Assembly: GCF_021134715.1 (NCBI RefSeq)
Contig: NC_060020.1
Span: forward strand, 434,001 to 498,000
Source: Daphnia pulex
Taxonomy: Eukaryota > Arthropoda > Branchiopoda > Diplostraca > Daphniidae
Direction of reading: 5' to 3'
Length of the DNA stretch: 64,000 nt
Shown: positions 36,001 to 48,900 of the stretch, piece by piece
Layout: each line of letters begins with the position of its first letter
How positions within the stretch are numbered: position 1 is the first letter of the stretch
Translations under genes and position numbers: made by a program
Notes under the pieces: model-generated
The model's database searches: none
What the model was told of the DNA's origin: nothing
What the model saw: the letters and a program-made list of their open reading frames with translations, nothing else

Positions 36001-36429
36001 TCCAGCTAATGACCACCGGAAGCGGCAGCCAAAGGTTTTTTTTTGTAAGGCTGTCGGTGTGCTGAGGTCAAATGAGACGAAGTATTTCCAAAAAATCTTC
36101 TTCGGGATAAGAAGATCAAGCAATCACAATAGAGAATGTGTTTAGACTTATAAGTTAAGGAATATATCTCAAAATTTAGGCTATCCAGCAAGTGTTGTCC
36201 AGTATGTCATCATATTCTATACTTTTCGACTTTCCAAATACCGCCGAGTAGCGCTTATTTACGTACTCTTTGACCGTGAAGGAAAAAAGGTATATAATGT
36301 GAAAAGAGAGAGGCTTTGGTATAGCATTTTGATACCTGTAGTATTTATCTGGGTGCGTGGGTGCCTGGGAATTGGGAAATAACGTATAGCATGGCCAGAC
36401 GAGAGTGGTGGTGCCACCGGCCACGAGCA
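33046..36429. other. Long noncoding region
   Basis: No reading frame here resembles a known protein. Near 34,050-34,115 the phrase CAGGATGT occurs three times in about 60 bases. Several AATAAT-type simple repeats lie near 34,175. Regulatory elements for the secreted-protein gene downstream are possible but cannot be named. Confidence 0.45.
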
Positions 36430-36470
36430 TATAAAAGGGAACGTTTCCAGTCGTAGCGATTCCATTCAGT
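36430..36470 (+). promoter_or_regulatory. TATA box and arthropod-type initiator
   Basis: TATAAAAG at 36,430 is followed about 36 bases later by TCAGT within CATTCAGTCG (36,466-36,470), matching the arthropod initiator. The spacing suits a focused promoter for the gene starting at 36,631. A second TCAGTCGAG follows at about 36,484. Confidence 0.65.
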
Positions 36471-36630
36471 CGAACTCTTTGGTTCAGTCGAGTACCAGCA
36501 CGCATCGTCTTCGTCTATTCAGAATCTACCCAGCAGCAATTGAGCAAGATATATTAGAGGCTACACGATAGCTCCCTTTGTATTTCGTTTGAACAAGAAC
36601 TTTGGACGAACGGATCAAAAATCAAACAAC

Positions 36631-37235
36631 ATGAGTGCTGCATTTCGATTGGCTCTCTTTAGTTTGCTGCTTATCATCCACTCTGCTCGACCCATGAGTG
36701 TCGCCAAGGTTGTAACTAACGGTTTCTATATTACAATCAATCGTAGACTATATTAGCCATAAATTGGGAAATAATTGTTTTTCTTACTCTCTAAATAGAG
36801 GCAGAGTGGCAACAACGGCCAAGCAACGCTATGCGGACTCCACACTCCCTGCGGGTAAGTCAGAACATTTAATATTCCCTATTGAGAAATTCGTGATTTA
36901 ATTTCGAATTGGTTGGCCTTCAGTTGGGGAGTATACAATTCAAATACACGCCAGATGGACTATTTCGTCCGAAACATGTAAGGTTCTATTTTTATTTGTT
37001 AACTTTGATTGGCCAATTTTTCATGTGGAAACATTTTTTAAAATTAAATAGCTGCACGTGCAACCGACCGCAAGAGCGTTGCTTGCGTGCGGGCGACGAT
37101 GTATCCATCTCAGCTTACGTCTACCGTTGCGTCCGGAGTCGAACTTCTCCACTGGCCGGAGGCAGCGCTTCTGCCGTCGGTGCCGGAAGAAGCTCAATTG
37201 ATACGGCGGCCAATTTGATCGACATGAAATTGTGA
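36631..37235 (+). CDS. Small secreted cysteine-rich protein
   Basis: Four exons (36,631-36,708; 36,799-36,854; 36,924-36,977; 37,052-37,235) join exactly in frame to 123 residues. A signal peptide (MSAAFRLALFSLLLIIHSARP) is followed by a Lys-Arg pair formed across the first splice junction, a possible prohormone-type cleavage site. The core has six cysteines in LCGLHTPCGW, NICTCN, ERCLR and YVYRCV. The last 30 residues are Gly/Ser/Ala-rich and cysteine-free. I recall similar small arthropod proteins with the AYVYRC ending but cannot name the family. A strong TATA promoter upstream suggests regulated, possibly high expression. Possible roles include a cuticle, immune or peptide-signalling factor; none is shown by the sequence. 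Confidence 0.72.
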
Positions 37236-37795
37236 ACATTCAACAAATACAAAAAAAAAAAAAAGTGAAAAGAGTATTAAAAAAGAAACGAAAAAATGTA
37301 TGCGCAAAAAAAACCCACCTACTTAAAAAGCGAACAAATGGCTTTTTTTAAAAACCTTCATACTCACTTTGATTTTGTTCCTCTGCGCGTCAGTGTTTAT
37401 TATATCTTATTCTGATCCTGACAAACCTTCTATTTATTTGTTTTGTTATGCCATTATTAAAATTTCCCTATATATTGACAGAAAATTTCGTTTTCTGGAT
37501 ATTACTTTGACCAAACAAACGTAGAATGACTGAAAATATACTCGATCATTCGTGGCAAAAAAATAGCTGTTGATTATTTGAAATTTCGTGAATTTCTTCC
37601 AAAAACAAAACCAATTATAGCGATCTGGCATTGTTGTCAAAGATGGCGTTAATCACGTGACCATGCAAGCTTAGCATCAAAAGCGTCCTCTCTGGTGTGT
37701 CTTGTTTACTACCCCGTGTTCGCCGGTATTGGCTTGGATTTCTCACTTTCTCACTTTGAAATATTCGTCTGAAATCGGTTGGATTAATAATCAAC
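37236..37795. other. Intergenic spacer
   Basis: An A-rich 3' flank of the secreted-protein gene, then the 5' flank of the AT-hook gene. No gene seen. Confidence 0.5.
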
Positions 37796-38941
37796 ATGTC
37801 GAGTGAAGTGGCCGAAGTCGTGAGTGAAAACAACCAGGTATGAAAAATGAGGGAATTGAAATTTCGTGTGGCAAATGAATCGGAAATAGGCCTAAGATTG
37901 AGATGCTGCCCTGGGTCTCTGGGGTGGAGAAAGCCGTTGACGACCATACATTATGCCTTGGGCCTTTTGGGGGATTTTGTTTCTCTATCGTTTATGACAT
38001 CTGTAATCCGATTATCAACGTTTACTTCGAGTTTCGGTTGAAAAATGCTTTTCTTGTTTGGATTTTCAAATGTTTTCAAAGAAATTCCAAGTGCACGCTT
38101 TGTTTTCTTTTCAAAGTGGGGAGTTTGTTTATTAGATATGTGTGGCGTCGGTTGCCAGCATCCATTGACGTTCGAACAGACTTTTGGCGGGAAATTATTT
38201 TTGCGACCAGTTGCGACGCCACGCGTAGTTGAACATGGGAATTTATTCTTGTGTTATTTGATCTTTTCTTAAGCATGATGCTGCTGAAGCCAAAGGAAAA
38301 AAAGGTTTGGGGAAGAAATTAACTGCCCTGGAACGAACAACTCAAGAAGGAGAAGCTCTGCTCAAGGTACCCACTTGCACATGTTGATTGTTGTCCGTTT
38401 CTAATTTTTGATGAAATGTTATGTGTAGGAGATGGGATACAAAGAAGATGGTGAAGACCAAGGCAGGAGGAGAACGAGATCTGGTGCGAGGCCAGCTGCT
38501 GTTGCGTCCCCACCCCCAGCCAAAAAGGAGAAAAAGACTCCCAAGAAGACTCCTAAAGCTACACCCGGTACCGGTGAGTGGCAGAATTGATTTGCCGAGT
38601 TGTACAAAAGTACTGATCCTTTTCATTTTCCTCTTTTAGGTCGCAGAGGCAGACCCCCAAAGAAGACAGTCAACGACAGCTCAACAGAAAATGAAGATTC
38701 TGAGGTGAAGGAAGACGAGAAGGCAGAGGAGAAGGAAGATGAGAAGGAAGAGGTCAGCAGCACAGAGGAAGCCAAAAGTGACACAAAACCAACCGAAGAG
38801 GCAGCCAAGGAGGAGAAGAAGGAGGAAAAAGAAGCAGAGAAGGAAACCAAGAAAGAAAACAACGATGCTGCTGCTGTCATCGAGCCTGTCAAGGAGAAAG
38901 AGAACCTTTTAGACAAAGAAGAAAGTAAAGCCTCAGATTAG
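37796..38941 (+). CDS. AT-hook acidic nuclear protein
   Basis: Four exons (37,796-37,837; 38,274-38,366; 38,429-38,573; 38,640-38,941) give 193 residues. The N-terminus is MSSEVAEVVSENNQ. It is followed by a lysine-rich stretch and RRTRSGARP, then a basic PKKTPKATPGTGRRGRPPKK segment whose GRRGRPPKK is an AT-hook, the minor-groove DNA-binding motif of HMGA-type proteins. The C-terminal half is a long, low-complexity Glu/Lys tract (EEKEDEKEE and similar) with predicted disorder. The basic-then-acidic design is common in chromatin-associated proteins. No catalytic domain is present. The first intron is about 436 bases, long for this window. Family assignment beyond the AT-hook is not possible. 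Confidence 0.75.
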
Positions 38942-40535
38942 AAAATAAGAAACACAAAATATAAATGTAACTGCCAAAACCTCCTATAACCCCGTATCAC
39001 CCCTTTTTATAACAAGAACGAAAAAATTGTTTTTTTTTTTCACGAAACAAAAAAAAAATAATAAGTACGGTATTCGTTTAAATGTTTTAACACAGACACA
39101 AAACAGATTTTGGAATAGCAATTTGTGTTTTATTTTTGGGGTCGTGTTTCTTATTTGGTCTCTTTTTTTTAATTTTCCCAACTGTGCCACAGTTATATTT
39201 TTCCGGATTTTGGGGTAATAAGTTCATGGGCGTCTTTTGGTTTTCTGGAGAGTATTGGGATGAATGAAAGTGCAAAAGTTGCCCATCACGATGCATCAGT
39301 TGTTTTTACCCAGAAAACCCCAAACACATTTTTTTCACCTAACGCCAGTTTGTTTGTTATCGTCATCATCTTTCCCCCCCTGGACCAACTGATTTGTATT
39401 TCCCTCCCATTCATCCTGCACTGCGTGTGGTACCCCAGCCCCTGAATGCGAAATACTATTTGTCTTAGTATTTTTTTTCTCATCACCCACAAATTCATTC
39501 GAATCAATCGCATTTGATTTCAAATATGTGTGTGTCTTTTTCACTTATCTGGCGGAAATTTTCAGAAAGATAAATATGAAATACAACAAGTTTTTCATGG
39601 CGATCTTCGTGTGTGGGCGCCAAATTTTGTACAACTCTCCAGTCTAAATATATCACAAAGAGGGGAGCAACTTATATAAGTTTGCCTTGGCTGCACGAAA
39701 GTTAGGCAGTCTTTATTCATTCCCGCAGTCTGGTTGAACAAGTTGTGTCTTCCATCGGTACTTTTCGACCCGAGTCTGGTAAGTTTTATTGATCAGTTTG
39801 CTCAACTCATTCATAGGTTATTACACCATTCCGCCTCGCGTTTCCCTGGAAATGATGCGAAACTATCAAAGTTTGAGAGTAGATCGAGTTCGCTCTCTGA
39901 TGCTTTTTATTATAAAAATGTCAAGCTTAACAGTCTGAGTCACGGGTTCCGAGAAGGACGTTCATATAATATCTTCGATGCTGGCTACCGAATATCTAAT
40001 AACTTATTTCTTTTCTTACATATTTGTTCAGGCTCATGTGATGGGAACCTTCCGGGACTGAAATCATCTATTCCAACTGAGTGGTGCAATACAATACACG
40101 TTACATATTGTTTTTTGAGAAAAGTTAATACATTCGCTTTTCCTCTTGTATTTTCTCCTGATGATAAAATCATTCGTGAATACAAGAATAGCCTGGAGCT
40201 CATGAATAGGGTCCGGAGAAATCTGGGTGCTGTATATTTTAGTTCACAATGGCGTCGATTGGCTAGTTGACGATCTGTGGCGTTGTGCAGCATGGCGTGA
40301 TGACGTTACAAACGGAAATGGAACCGGTAGCGTTGTAAGAAAGGATGGAGGAACCCTCCCACGTCGTCTCAAATACTCTTTCAGATTCAATTTCCAGAGG
40401 TCGTAATTGACATCGATGATATTTGATTCTTTCACAAGAAGATAGGACATGTAAGCTGCTCTCTCTAAATGACTCTATTACAATTCAGTTGATAACACGC
40501 ACACATTTCTATATAATAAAAAAAAAGAGGTAGAT
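38942..40535. other. Noncoding region with an isolated core promoter-like site
   Basis: The 3' flank of the AT-hook gene comes first. TATATAAG at 39,673-39,680 is followed by an initiator-like GCAGTCT near 39,710, but no coding gene follows. The 178-codon frame from 39,734 starts at a TTG, has no recognisable domain and looks accidental. A noncoding transcript is possible. Confidence 0.4.
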
Positions 40536-42004
40536 TTAAATCTCAGATTTCTTCTTGCGAATTGGCACAAAGCGGCCTAGTGGATCGTGGATAAAGTAAT
40601 TGTCCCATAGTTTTTGTTCAAAAGTGCTTCCGTAGCTGCGACTCGATTTCCACGGTTTGAAATGGCCGTTCCAATGTAAGAGTTTGGCGTTGCTCAGGAA
40701 AAAAGGCGAATATCTCGAACCTCTCGTTACACCTGACGTAAACAAAATGTGATTTGAAATGAATTAAAGACTAAACTTGCATATTATACCTAAATTTCTG
40801 ACGTGCCACAGTGGATCGAGCGGCGATGTTCGTCGGTAGAAAGCGGCCAATATAGCGGCTTCAACTACATCCGATCCTCCTTGAGGTCCCATAATAGAAG
40901 ACCTAAATGTGTAAACGAGAACAAACTGTCGGATAGGAGATGGGATGACATTTGAATAAACTTGTTACCTTTCATGCGAATGAATTAAATCTAGGACTGT
41001 ATCTGATATTTTTTCTTTCCTCCAAGAATCGACGTCAGAAATAACAAAGACCCCGGTATTAAACGTACAAGTTAGTGGGTTGAGATTGAGTTTAGCGATA
41101 GTAGGTTGCTTGAGATTCAAACGAGAAGCGTATCGGGTTTCGCCGCGGGAGGCCACCATTTTGGAAACAGATCCTGTGTGGCAATCGTCTGAGAAAGCTC
41201 CTAGATCTTTAAATAGGAACGGTGTATCGAGTAGGTCGGTCACATCACCTATCAAGACCAACGCAAAGTTTGTTTGTTTTTAAAGACATTTTATCATTTA
41301 TAAAACATTAATAGATTTAAAACAAAAGTATGATAAATACCCTGAACAATAACATCTGGATCAAGATAAATTGCAGGGCCATGTAGTGATGGGAAGAGAT
41401 CAATAAAAGCAAATTTGCCAGCATTAGAATATGTTTCCAAGTCTGTAGGTAGCTTGGCAAGTGAGTATTGAACATTTGAGAGTTCAGGGACTTTCATCCA
41501 TTCCCTATTTGTAAATGATAAAAGGACGATGAATTGATGATGAACTCTCTAAAAAATGTATATCACTTACTGCAAGTGGGATGTGGTTTCATCAGGCACA
41601 ATCAAATAGAAACTGACTGGGTTTTTCGTGTTGACAACGACACTATTAAGAGCACTAATGAGTCCACCCAAATTGTCTTCTCTGGCTTGTATGATTACAT
41701 TGATTACATTGCTTTTGGTGTGATGACTAGCAGTTGGTTCAGTTAATGCTATTTCTGCTTTGTTAAAAGTTGAATGACTGATGTTTGACACAAGCTCTTG
41801 GGCATACTTTGCTCCTGTCTTGAACCTTCCTCCATAGTCAGCAAAATTCTGAACATGAGCCAGAAGATAGATCATGAAGCCAGCCCATATTAGAGAAGCT
41901 CCAGTCACCACTAATAATCAATATTTTCAGGAAATGTTATGCAAATTTCATATGATTTCATTTCTACAAAAGACCATACCTTTTTTGGGACACCTATGGA
42001 ACAT
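40536..42004 (-). CDS. GLT8D1: Glycosyltransferase family 8 domain protein (GLT8D1-like)
   Basis: Six minus-strand exons (42,004-41,980; 41,910-41,571; 41,504-41,341; 41,248-40,969; 40,902-40,790; 40,732-40,536) sum exactly to 372 codons. A short cytosolic N-terminus (MFHRCPKK) precedes one membrane segment (GASLIWAGFMIYLLAHV), the type II Golgi layout. The GT8 fold follows, with NVIIQAREDNLGGLISALNS, the metal-binding DxD in AIYLDPDVIVQGD (usually DDD in this family) and the late motif LLHWNGHFKPW. Members transfer sugars from nucleotide donors; the GLT8D1 acceptor is poorly defined. The first exon is only 25 bases. Confidence 0.9.
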
Positions 42005-42995
42005 GACACCGGAACATACAAGAAATTTTCAATATCATGAATATATTAGAAAGGAAGTAAATTTTCTGTCTGAGGAAGTTGTTGCCACCAACTTCCAACT
42101 CATTAACAATCAAGATCAAGTTTGTTTTTGTAGTTTGCTAGCGCGGAAGTAGGCTTCCAACATCAATCGCCAGGTGGCGAGCAAAACACTGATTAATATT
42201 TCATTCCTTCAAAAATACCAGTTAAAACTAGATTTTCTTATAAAATCAATCTAAATTTCAGATCAAATATGATAAAAAAACAAACAAAACCACAAAATCA
42301 AACTGAGCACAGATAGCTTAAAAGAGTTAGCAACAAAGTATCGTTAGATGCCGCTACTTCCCGTTTCTTCATGGTTGTTCCAATAAATTTGATAATACTT
42401 TGATAAAAATTCAATGAATCCGGAAATGAATCCGTGTGGATTAATGAAAAATCAAAACGATAGATCATATAAATAGATGGAAAATTTTAAAAAAAGTAAG
42501 GGTGAGGTTAAACGCCATCTATGAAAGTCTAGATCAAATGTATAGTGTTTGAACAACAGATGGCTCTCTTGAGCTGGAACTGCTAGCACTAAAAAAGTGT
42601 TTTTTCTGACTCAGAAAGCGGTGAAGTCCCTAAAAACCTTTTCTCTTTGCCGTTTTATATCGCGTGACATCTGAGGCATCGAGGCCTTTTTTCTCTTCAA
42701 ATTCACAGTTGATTGTACGTATATTCGTTACGTTTTAGTTAACGTCATTACAAAAACATCGAATCGTGTCGTAATTTATGAGTTTCGAGTCCATGTTGCC
42801 GTGCAAACTCTCGAGCAAGAGTTCAGTGTGTTGACGAGAAAACTCCCCTCCTCCATCTCCTACATTTTCCTCATTTGTAATACAGGTTGACTTTAAAGTT
42901 TAAATGTCGGGCAGTCTGTCCATTTGCTCGTCGACGACGCCTCCGACGAATTGCCGCTGCTGAAAATTGTCCTCCACCATCGATTGGCAGAGGCA
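42005..42995. other. Intergenic; eIF4G promoter and 5' UTR
   Basis: No gene seen. The pyrimidine-rich stretch near 42,630-42,710 and the absence of a TATA box suit a housekeeping promoter for eIF4G, probably with the transcription start in this part. The frame open upstream of 42,996 has no ATG before that position. Confidence 0.45.
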
Positions 42996-45900
42996 ATGCA
43001 CAATCACCAGAAGGCCAAAAACATCCACAGCCAGCAGCAGCAGCAGCAGCAACCTCAGCCACAGTCCGGACCACCTAGTTATCCCAACCAACAATCCAGA
43101 CCAAACACCTATCACTTTGATGATGCTTCACAGAGTATGTATATTCGTACGTTCATTCATTCATTATCTATTGTTATTGACTAGTGCAATTTAAGTGTTA
43201 CACGACGAGTAGCAATGGCGACTAGCAGTAGCAGCTGCAACCTTGTACTATATCCAAGGCTATTGAGGATAGTGCTGATATAGAACTCGGTTGTGTTCCT
43301 GCGTGAAATTCTATTCTAGTGAACTAGTATATAGTTAATTAGATATGGAAAATTGAAGTCTAAGCTAATAGTTGGTGAGTGTGCACGTGACCGGCCTGCA
43401 AGAGATTTGGATCATTTTGGACACGTCCCCACGTGTCAAGATGGCCGAACAACTCTTTCCGGTATCGGCTCGTTACAGTGTTACGTGAATGTGATCTTTT
43501 ATTGATATTATATTTGCTTGATGAGTTCCTAACTTTGTTCATGCAAGTAGGGATTAAAAAACTAAGTCGTACATTTTAGAATTGGAAGCAATGGTATTTA
43601 TTCCAGTAGATGTATGTGTTACATGAAGTCGCCCCTCGTCAGATGGCGTCTTCCGAGCTCGACAGATTTCTTCATGTCCACGTCTTGTCATGGTCTTGTT
43701 GAAACGTTGACCAGAGTAGCCTTTCTATTGCCACAAGTTTTTATTCAGTTTTGTCCATTCTCCGGAATATGGATACAGTTGTAAGGATTACGTTGAAATT
43801 TCAAGAAATAACGTCATAACAATTGTGACATTACTGATGTGAGGTTGCCAACAAAATTTGGGTCGATAATTTCATTAATAGGGTTTCATTCCATTGTAGA
43901 TTAATCATAAAAAACGTATTCGTAATTACAGTGGATAATTTTCTTGATTCCCAGGAATTTGAGTTACTATATTTGGAATAGTTTTACTCTTGTCGTACTA
44001 GCCAGTTCTAGAGAAAATTTGTGTTACTTTAAAGCTCAGTTATATTAATGGGATACTGTAGCTTGATCTGATCGCTGGATAAGATTGACAACTTCCTTTA
44101 TTACTTCCACGAGTAACAAATTGGGTATCTATTGGTTTAAGTTTTCCTATGTTTTGTTCATATAATGTATGGCTGATAATTCACAATGCGTTCTTTTAAA
44201 CAGAGTTCGGTTACGGGGGACCGTATGTAGGTGGCACCGGTGCTGGACAAGTCCCACCTCGCCTGCCTCTGGTTTCTGGGCTTCAGGGTCCCACTCAACC
44301 TATTGCTGCTCCTAATGTGAGTATTCACAGAAATATTGACGAGTTTATTCTTTCTATTAAAATCGTCTGTTTATCGTTAAAGTCGTCTGTTGGAGGAATG
44401 CCCCAAGGACCACCACCAGGCAATTTTGTAGGCCACAGTCCACTTGACCTGTCAAAGCAGACACCACCACACCATCAGTCTGCTCATCACTCTCTTCCTC
44501 CAGGTATATATTTGTATTATACTCATAGAAGTGCTAGTTAATAGGTACAATTTTCTATATTTGCAGCTTCGTTGGGAGTGAATCAACAATTAGCCATGGC
44601 AAATCCTGGACATTCTGGCCCAATGCAGGGTAGACCAACTCAGGGAAATAACCAGGTATGTTTATCACTCACTGTCAAATAATGAAAATTTTTACAAATA
44701 GATAATGACGTTATTATTTCAGTTTTTCGGTCGTCAGATACGCCCGGGAAATCAGCACATGCCTAGACCCCCTATGGCAGGAGGTACCATAAATCCCAAT
44801 CACCCACCCAATGCTCCTCAGGCCTTACCTTACCCTGGGATGAATGTAAGTATTTTATTCTTAGCTTTTATAGTAATGGGTGGTTGGTTAATGCATTGCT
44901 TTTCATATAACAGCAACCCTTACTTTTCGTCATTGGAGATCAATTCAGCCAGCAAGTGAGTTTCTAATTTCACTAAAATTGGCTTTTTATTTGATTTGAA
45001 ATGATGAAAAAACACGACGGTCTTCTGACTAATATACTTGAAGACAAAACTTATCTCACATACTGATCAATTTTTTATTATAATACCTTCGGGTATGATG
45101 TGGTATCTTGATACTTATATTGAGCCAACTGTTTCCTTCTTTTGCAGTCGCCCTATTTATCGTACCCGGCGAATCCTCCAGCGTATTATCCACAATCAGG
45201 GAACCTGCCTCCCGGAAATGTGTCGGTGAGTTTCTTAACCTTTTTTCTCTCTTTTGGCTGGTGGAATGTAATATTTTTTCGTCGCTTGTTCGTCATCGGG
45301 TCACTAGATGCCGTTTCTAGAAAGTCTGTGCTGTGCGCTTTGGGGGATCGACCTCGAAGACCTAAAAGTGATAGTCGGGGAAGTAAAAGTTGCCGAACGA
45401 GTCTTGGTGTAATGCCATTCTCTTTTCTCTCCATTGCTCCCTGGGTCCGGTTCTGTTCCGACAGTCGAGAAAGAACTGTGGTTGATGTTGCAAGTTCCTA
45501 AAATTTAATCGTTTGGTTCATGCAGTCAAAAGTTTTCAAGTCTTAGGACCTTTATTGGTCGTGTTGCACGGGGATTTACAGTTCAATAATGTATCATTCT
45601 GCTCAGCAACCAGTGCGTGTGCCAAGTTTGGTATGGCAGGCAGTAAGTCTGGTGTCGGCACACATTTACCCTTCAAACATCTGTTGTAACCATTCTTTTC
45701 CTTCTTTCTTTTTTTCGACCAGTTCCAGCAACCGCGAGCAGCTCAGCAAACGTATGGTTACAGACAGACGCCCCCATACCCGACTTTTCCTATGCAGAGT
45801 ACTCCAGGTAATGTTAAGAGTTTTGACATGATTGGTTCTGGTTCACCAAAGCTATAATTATTGATTTGTGTTATTTTATCTAGCTGTATTTTACCAGCAA

Positions 45901-48900
45901 CAGCAGCCTCAACCCCAGCAACCTCAACAACAACAACAACCCCAACAGCAGCAGCCCCAACAAACCCAGCAGCCCCAACAGCCACAGCAAGTCCCTGTCG
46001 CTCCACCACCGACTGCCCAACCGCGTGAAAGTTCTGGATCATCACGGAGGGCAAGGTCAAGTGCCTTGCGTATTGTTGACCCCAATACTAATAGGGACGT
46101 CTTAACCGGTGAGGAAGTGTTGGTCAGTACGTCAGTCGTGGTTACTCCAACCACTGCTACGCCTCCCGAAATCGTGGCACCCGGTGTTGCGGCGGCGCCT
46201 GTAGCGGCCGTGGACGAAGTTGAGGCACCATTAACAGTGACGGCACCAGTCACGTCGGAGACGGAAGAAATGGCCCCGACCCCGAAGGAGGAAGCTGTTG
46301 TTGTTACTCCACCAGACAATACAAACGTTGAAGTAATCGAAGAAGTTAAGGCCGAGGAAAAGACGGTACCAACAGTAGCTGCTGTTCCCGTAGTTGTCGC
46401 TGCACCGCCAGCACCAACGCCGCCTGTGCCAGCCACAGTCGCTGCTCCGGTAGTAGCGACACCGCCGGCACCGGTCATCGAAAAGGAGGTCATCACTGTT
46501 CCCGTTACCCAGGAGAACGGTGAAGTACCCTCTCCCAGTGAGCCACCTTCCAGTTCGGCATCGCCCACTCCCGCTTCGACTTCTGTTAGTCCCGAACAAG
46601 GCGAAGGTACAAAACCAATTGTTAATATTGTATTAAGTTAAATCTTTTTTCCGCTTCTATTAAATCGCATAAAAAGATAAGTCAAATAACTAAAGTCAGA
46701 AATCCGGCTGAACCTTTAATGGTTTGCGTGGGTAGAATGCGATTATGTTGAAAGTAGAACAGGGCAAGAATGAAAAGGGTTGATGAAAAGTAATTGGGGA
46801 AACGAGAAAATAGCAGACGAGAGCGAGCGTCACGTCGAGACTTTGCAGACAGCGATACTTGTGCCCTCTATAGGCGTTCTATTTGTGTAATGTTACGCAT
46901 CTCTCAGTTCATTCGACTGTACGACTTTCGCAGGTCTGGTGGTCTCTTGTTTCTTAGCCACCTTTGAAAAAGTCTTTAGTTTTGAATGGGATTTAGTTTC
47001 TTCCGAAAGTAGCCCATCTCTTATTATGTCCTTAAAGGACGTCCAGCTCCAGTGATTTCATTGGGAAAAACACAGAAGTGAAAACCGGGCGCTGTCGCAC
47101 ACAATGGCGATGCTCCTTCTTCAAGGTTAGTTCAAGAATTCTATTGAACAAGTATTGCGGCCGTGTTAAACAGTTCTTTTTCAATCGCGATAGCGAAAGA
47201 TGCTGTGTCTCAGAGACGGGTCATCAACCTTGTGCTCTCACTCATCCTTCCCACCCCCACCTCCCCTTTTAACTGCAGACTTGCCAACGCAGCCAAATTT
47301 CCGTTTCAGGACTCAAGTTTCACAGTTAGTTATGTTGACCTTCGACATTACCTAATCTGGAATTGAAGCTTGACAATCTCGCCAAAAGTTAATATCCACA
47401 GCTATTACTATGTTGCTTTTCTGATTCGCCATGTTTTTCTTGTTTTACGTGGGAGGTAATAGAGCGTGTGTCATCTATAAATAGTAGTCCAGCGCTTTGA
47501 AAAGGCGAGCGTATATGGTTTTCGTGAACATTCCAGAACGGGGATCTTTGCCTTCCATGAAAACAATCCTTATATTTTTTATAATTTTTTTAATGGCATC
47601 CCTTGTAAAATAATGCTAAATTGAGTTTATAATTTATGTTTTAACGTTTCTTCTTTTTAGGACGAGGCAACCCCAAGGGTGGAAAGAAGGGACGTAAGAG
47701 CTCAAGGACGGGTTCGACCCCCACACCTCCTACTCCCACTCCCCCTCCCCCACAGAGCATCGAGGAAGTTAAAATCGTGGCCCAACCTGTGGCTACTGTT
47801 GCCGAAATTCCTGCTCCAATTCCGGTGAAAGATGTTGAGCCGGTTGCTGCTCCAATTGCTTCTGCCGTTGTTCCGACAACTCAAGCACCAGTGATTGATT
47901 CATCACCCAAGGTGGAAATTGAAATCAAAGTATGTTTTCTATTCTTGATCAATTGGTTTCATATCCATGAATAACTTTAAATTTTGTTTAAATTTTAAAA
48001 GGATACGCCAAAACCATTGCCGGTCGTTCCGGAATCGGATGTCGAAAAGCCTTCAGAGAAGCCCGTTATTGCAGTCGAAACAGAGCCTGTGATCACCAAT
48101 GGGGGTAATGCACGCTGTCGTCAAAGTATCTTAATACAGTAACTTTTAACTGTTATTCCTTACAGATAAGCAAGGATCGAGCCCTTCGCCTAGTGTGATA
48201 GTGATGACACCACCACCGATTACCGCAAGTGATGATGGAGAAAATCGGGCACCTGGTAAATCGTCGTCCCTGAAATACACCTACAAGGATGGTAAGTTAA
48301 TATAAGAAACACTGACTGTGATTCAAATAAGTAATTAATTGGATCGATTTTATGTATCACAGATCAATGGAGTCCGGTCAATCCAGAAGGAAAAAAGACA
48401 TACGACCGTAACTTCCTTTTGGAATTACAGAACAATCCCGCTTCCCAAAAGAAACCGGATGGTCTGCCCAGTTTAGAAGTAGTTCGCGATAAGGTAATGA
48501 ATGAACCAATGGTTTTATCAGATATGTCTAAAATTAAATTTTAAAATTAAATGTCGGAATGTAACTTAACCTATTCACGATCCTTTGTGATAGGCTTCTA
48601 CCATGAAGCGTGGTGTTTCCGTTGGTGACTTCACTCCACCCTTTGTTAAAATGATGCCGGCAAAGGTACCTTGCTTAACAATATTTAATTACTTGTAAGT
48701 CTTAATGATTATTTTTCTCATAATAGGGGCTTCCTAAAAGGAATAGTCAACAAGGAAGTCGAGATCAGGGAATGGGTCAGCAACAACCACCCCAAAGGAG
48801 AGAAATCAAGCTGATGAATTCTTTAGTAAGACAAGAACGTCCCGAAGATCCTAACGTTTGGAAACCCAAGCATGCTTCAAAAACAAAGGAAGAGAAAGAA

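Noticed and set aside
39734-40270. 178-codon plus-strand reading frame
   Set aside because: It starts with TTG, has no recognisable domain, odd composition and no support from splice sites or similarity. Probably chance.
42870-43115. Overlapping frames around the first eIF4G exon
   Set aside because: They are alternative-frame readings of the CAG-rich exon; only the frame with MHNHQKAKN splices into the next eIF4G exon.
45924-46599. Long minus-strand frames of Gly/Ala/Thr- and Arg/Cys-rich sequence
   Set aside because: They mirror the Gln/Pro/Val-rich large exon of eIF4G and have no independent support.
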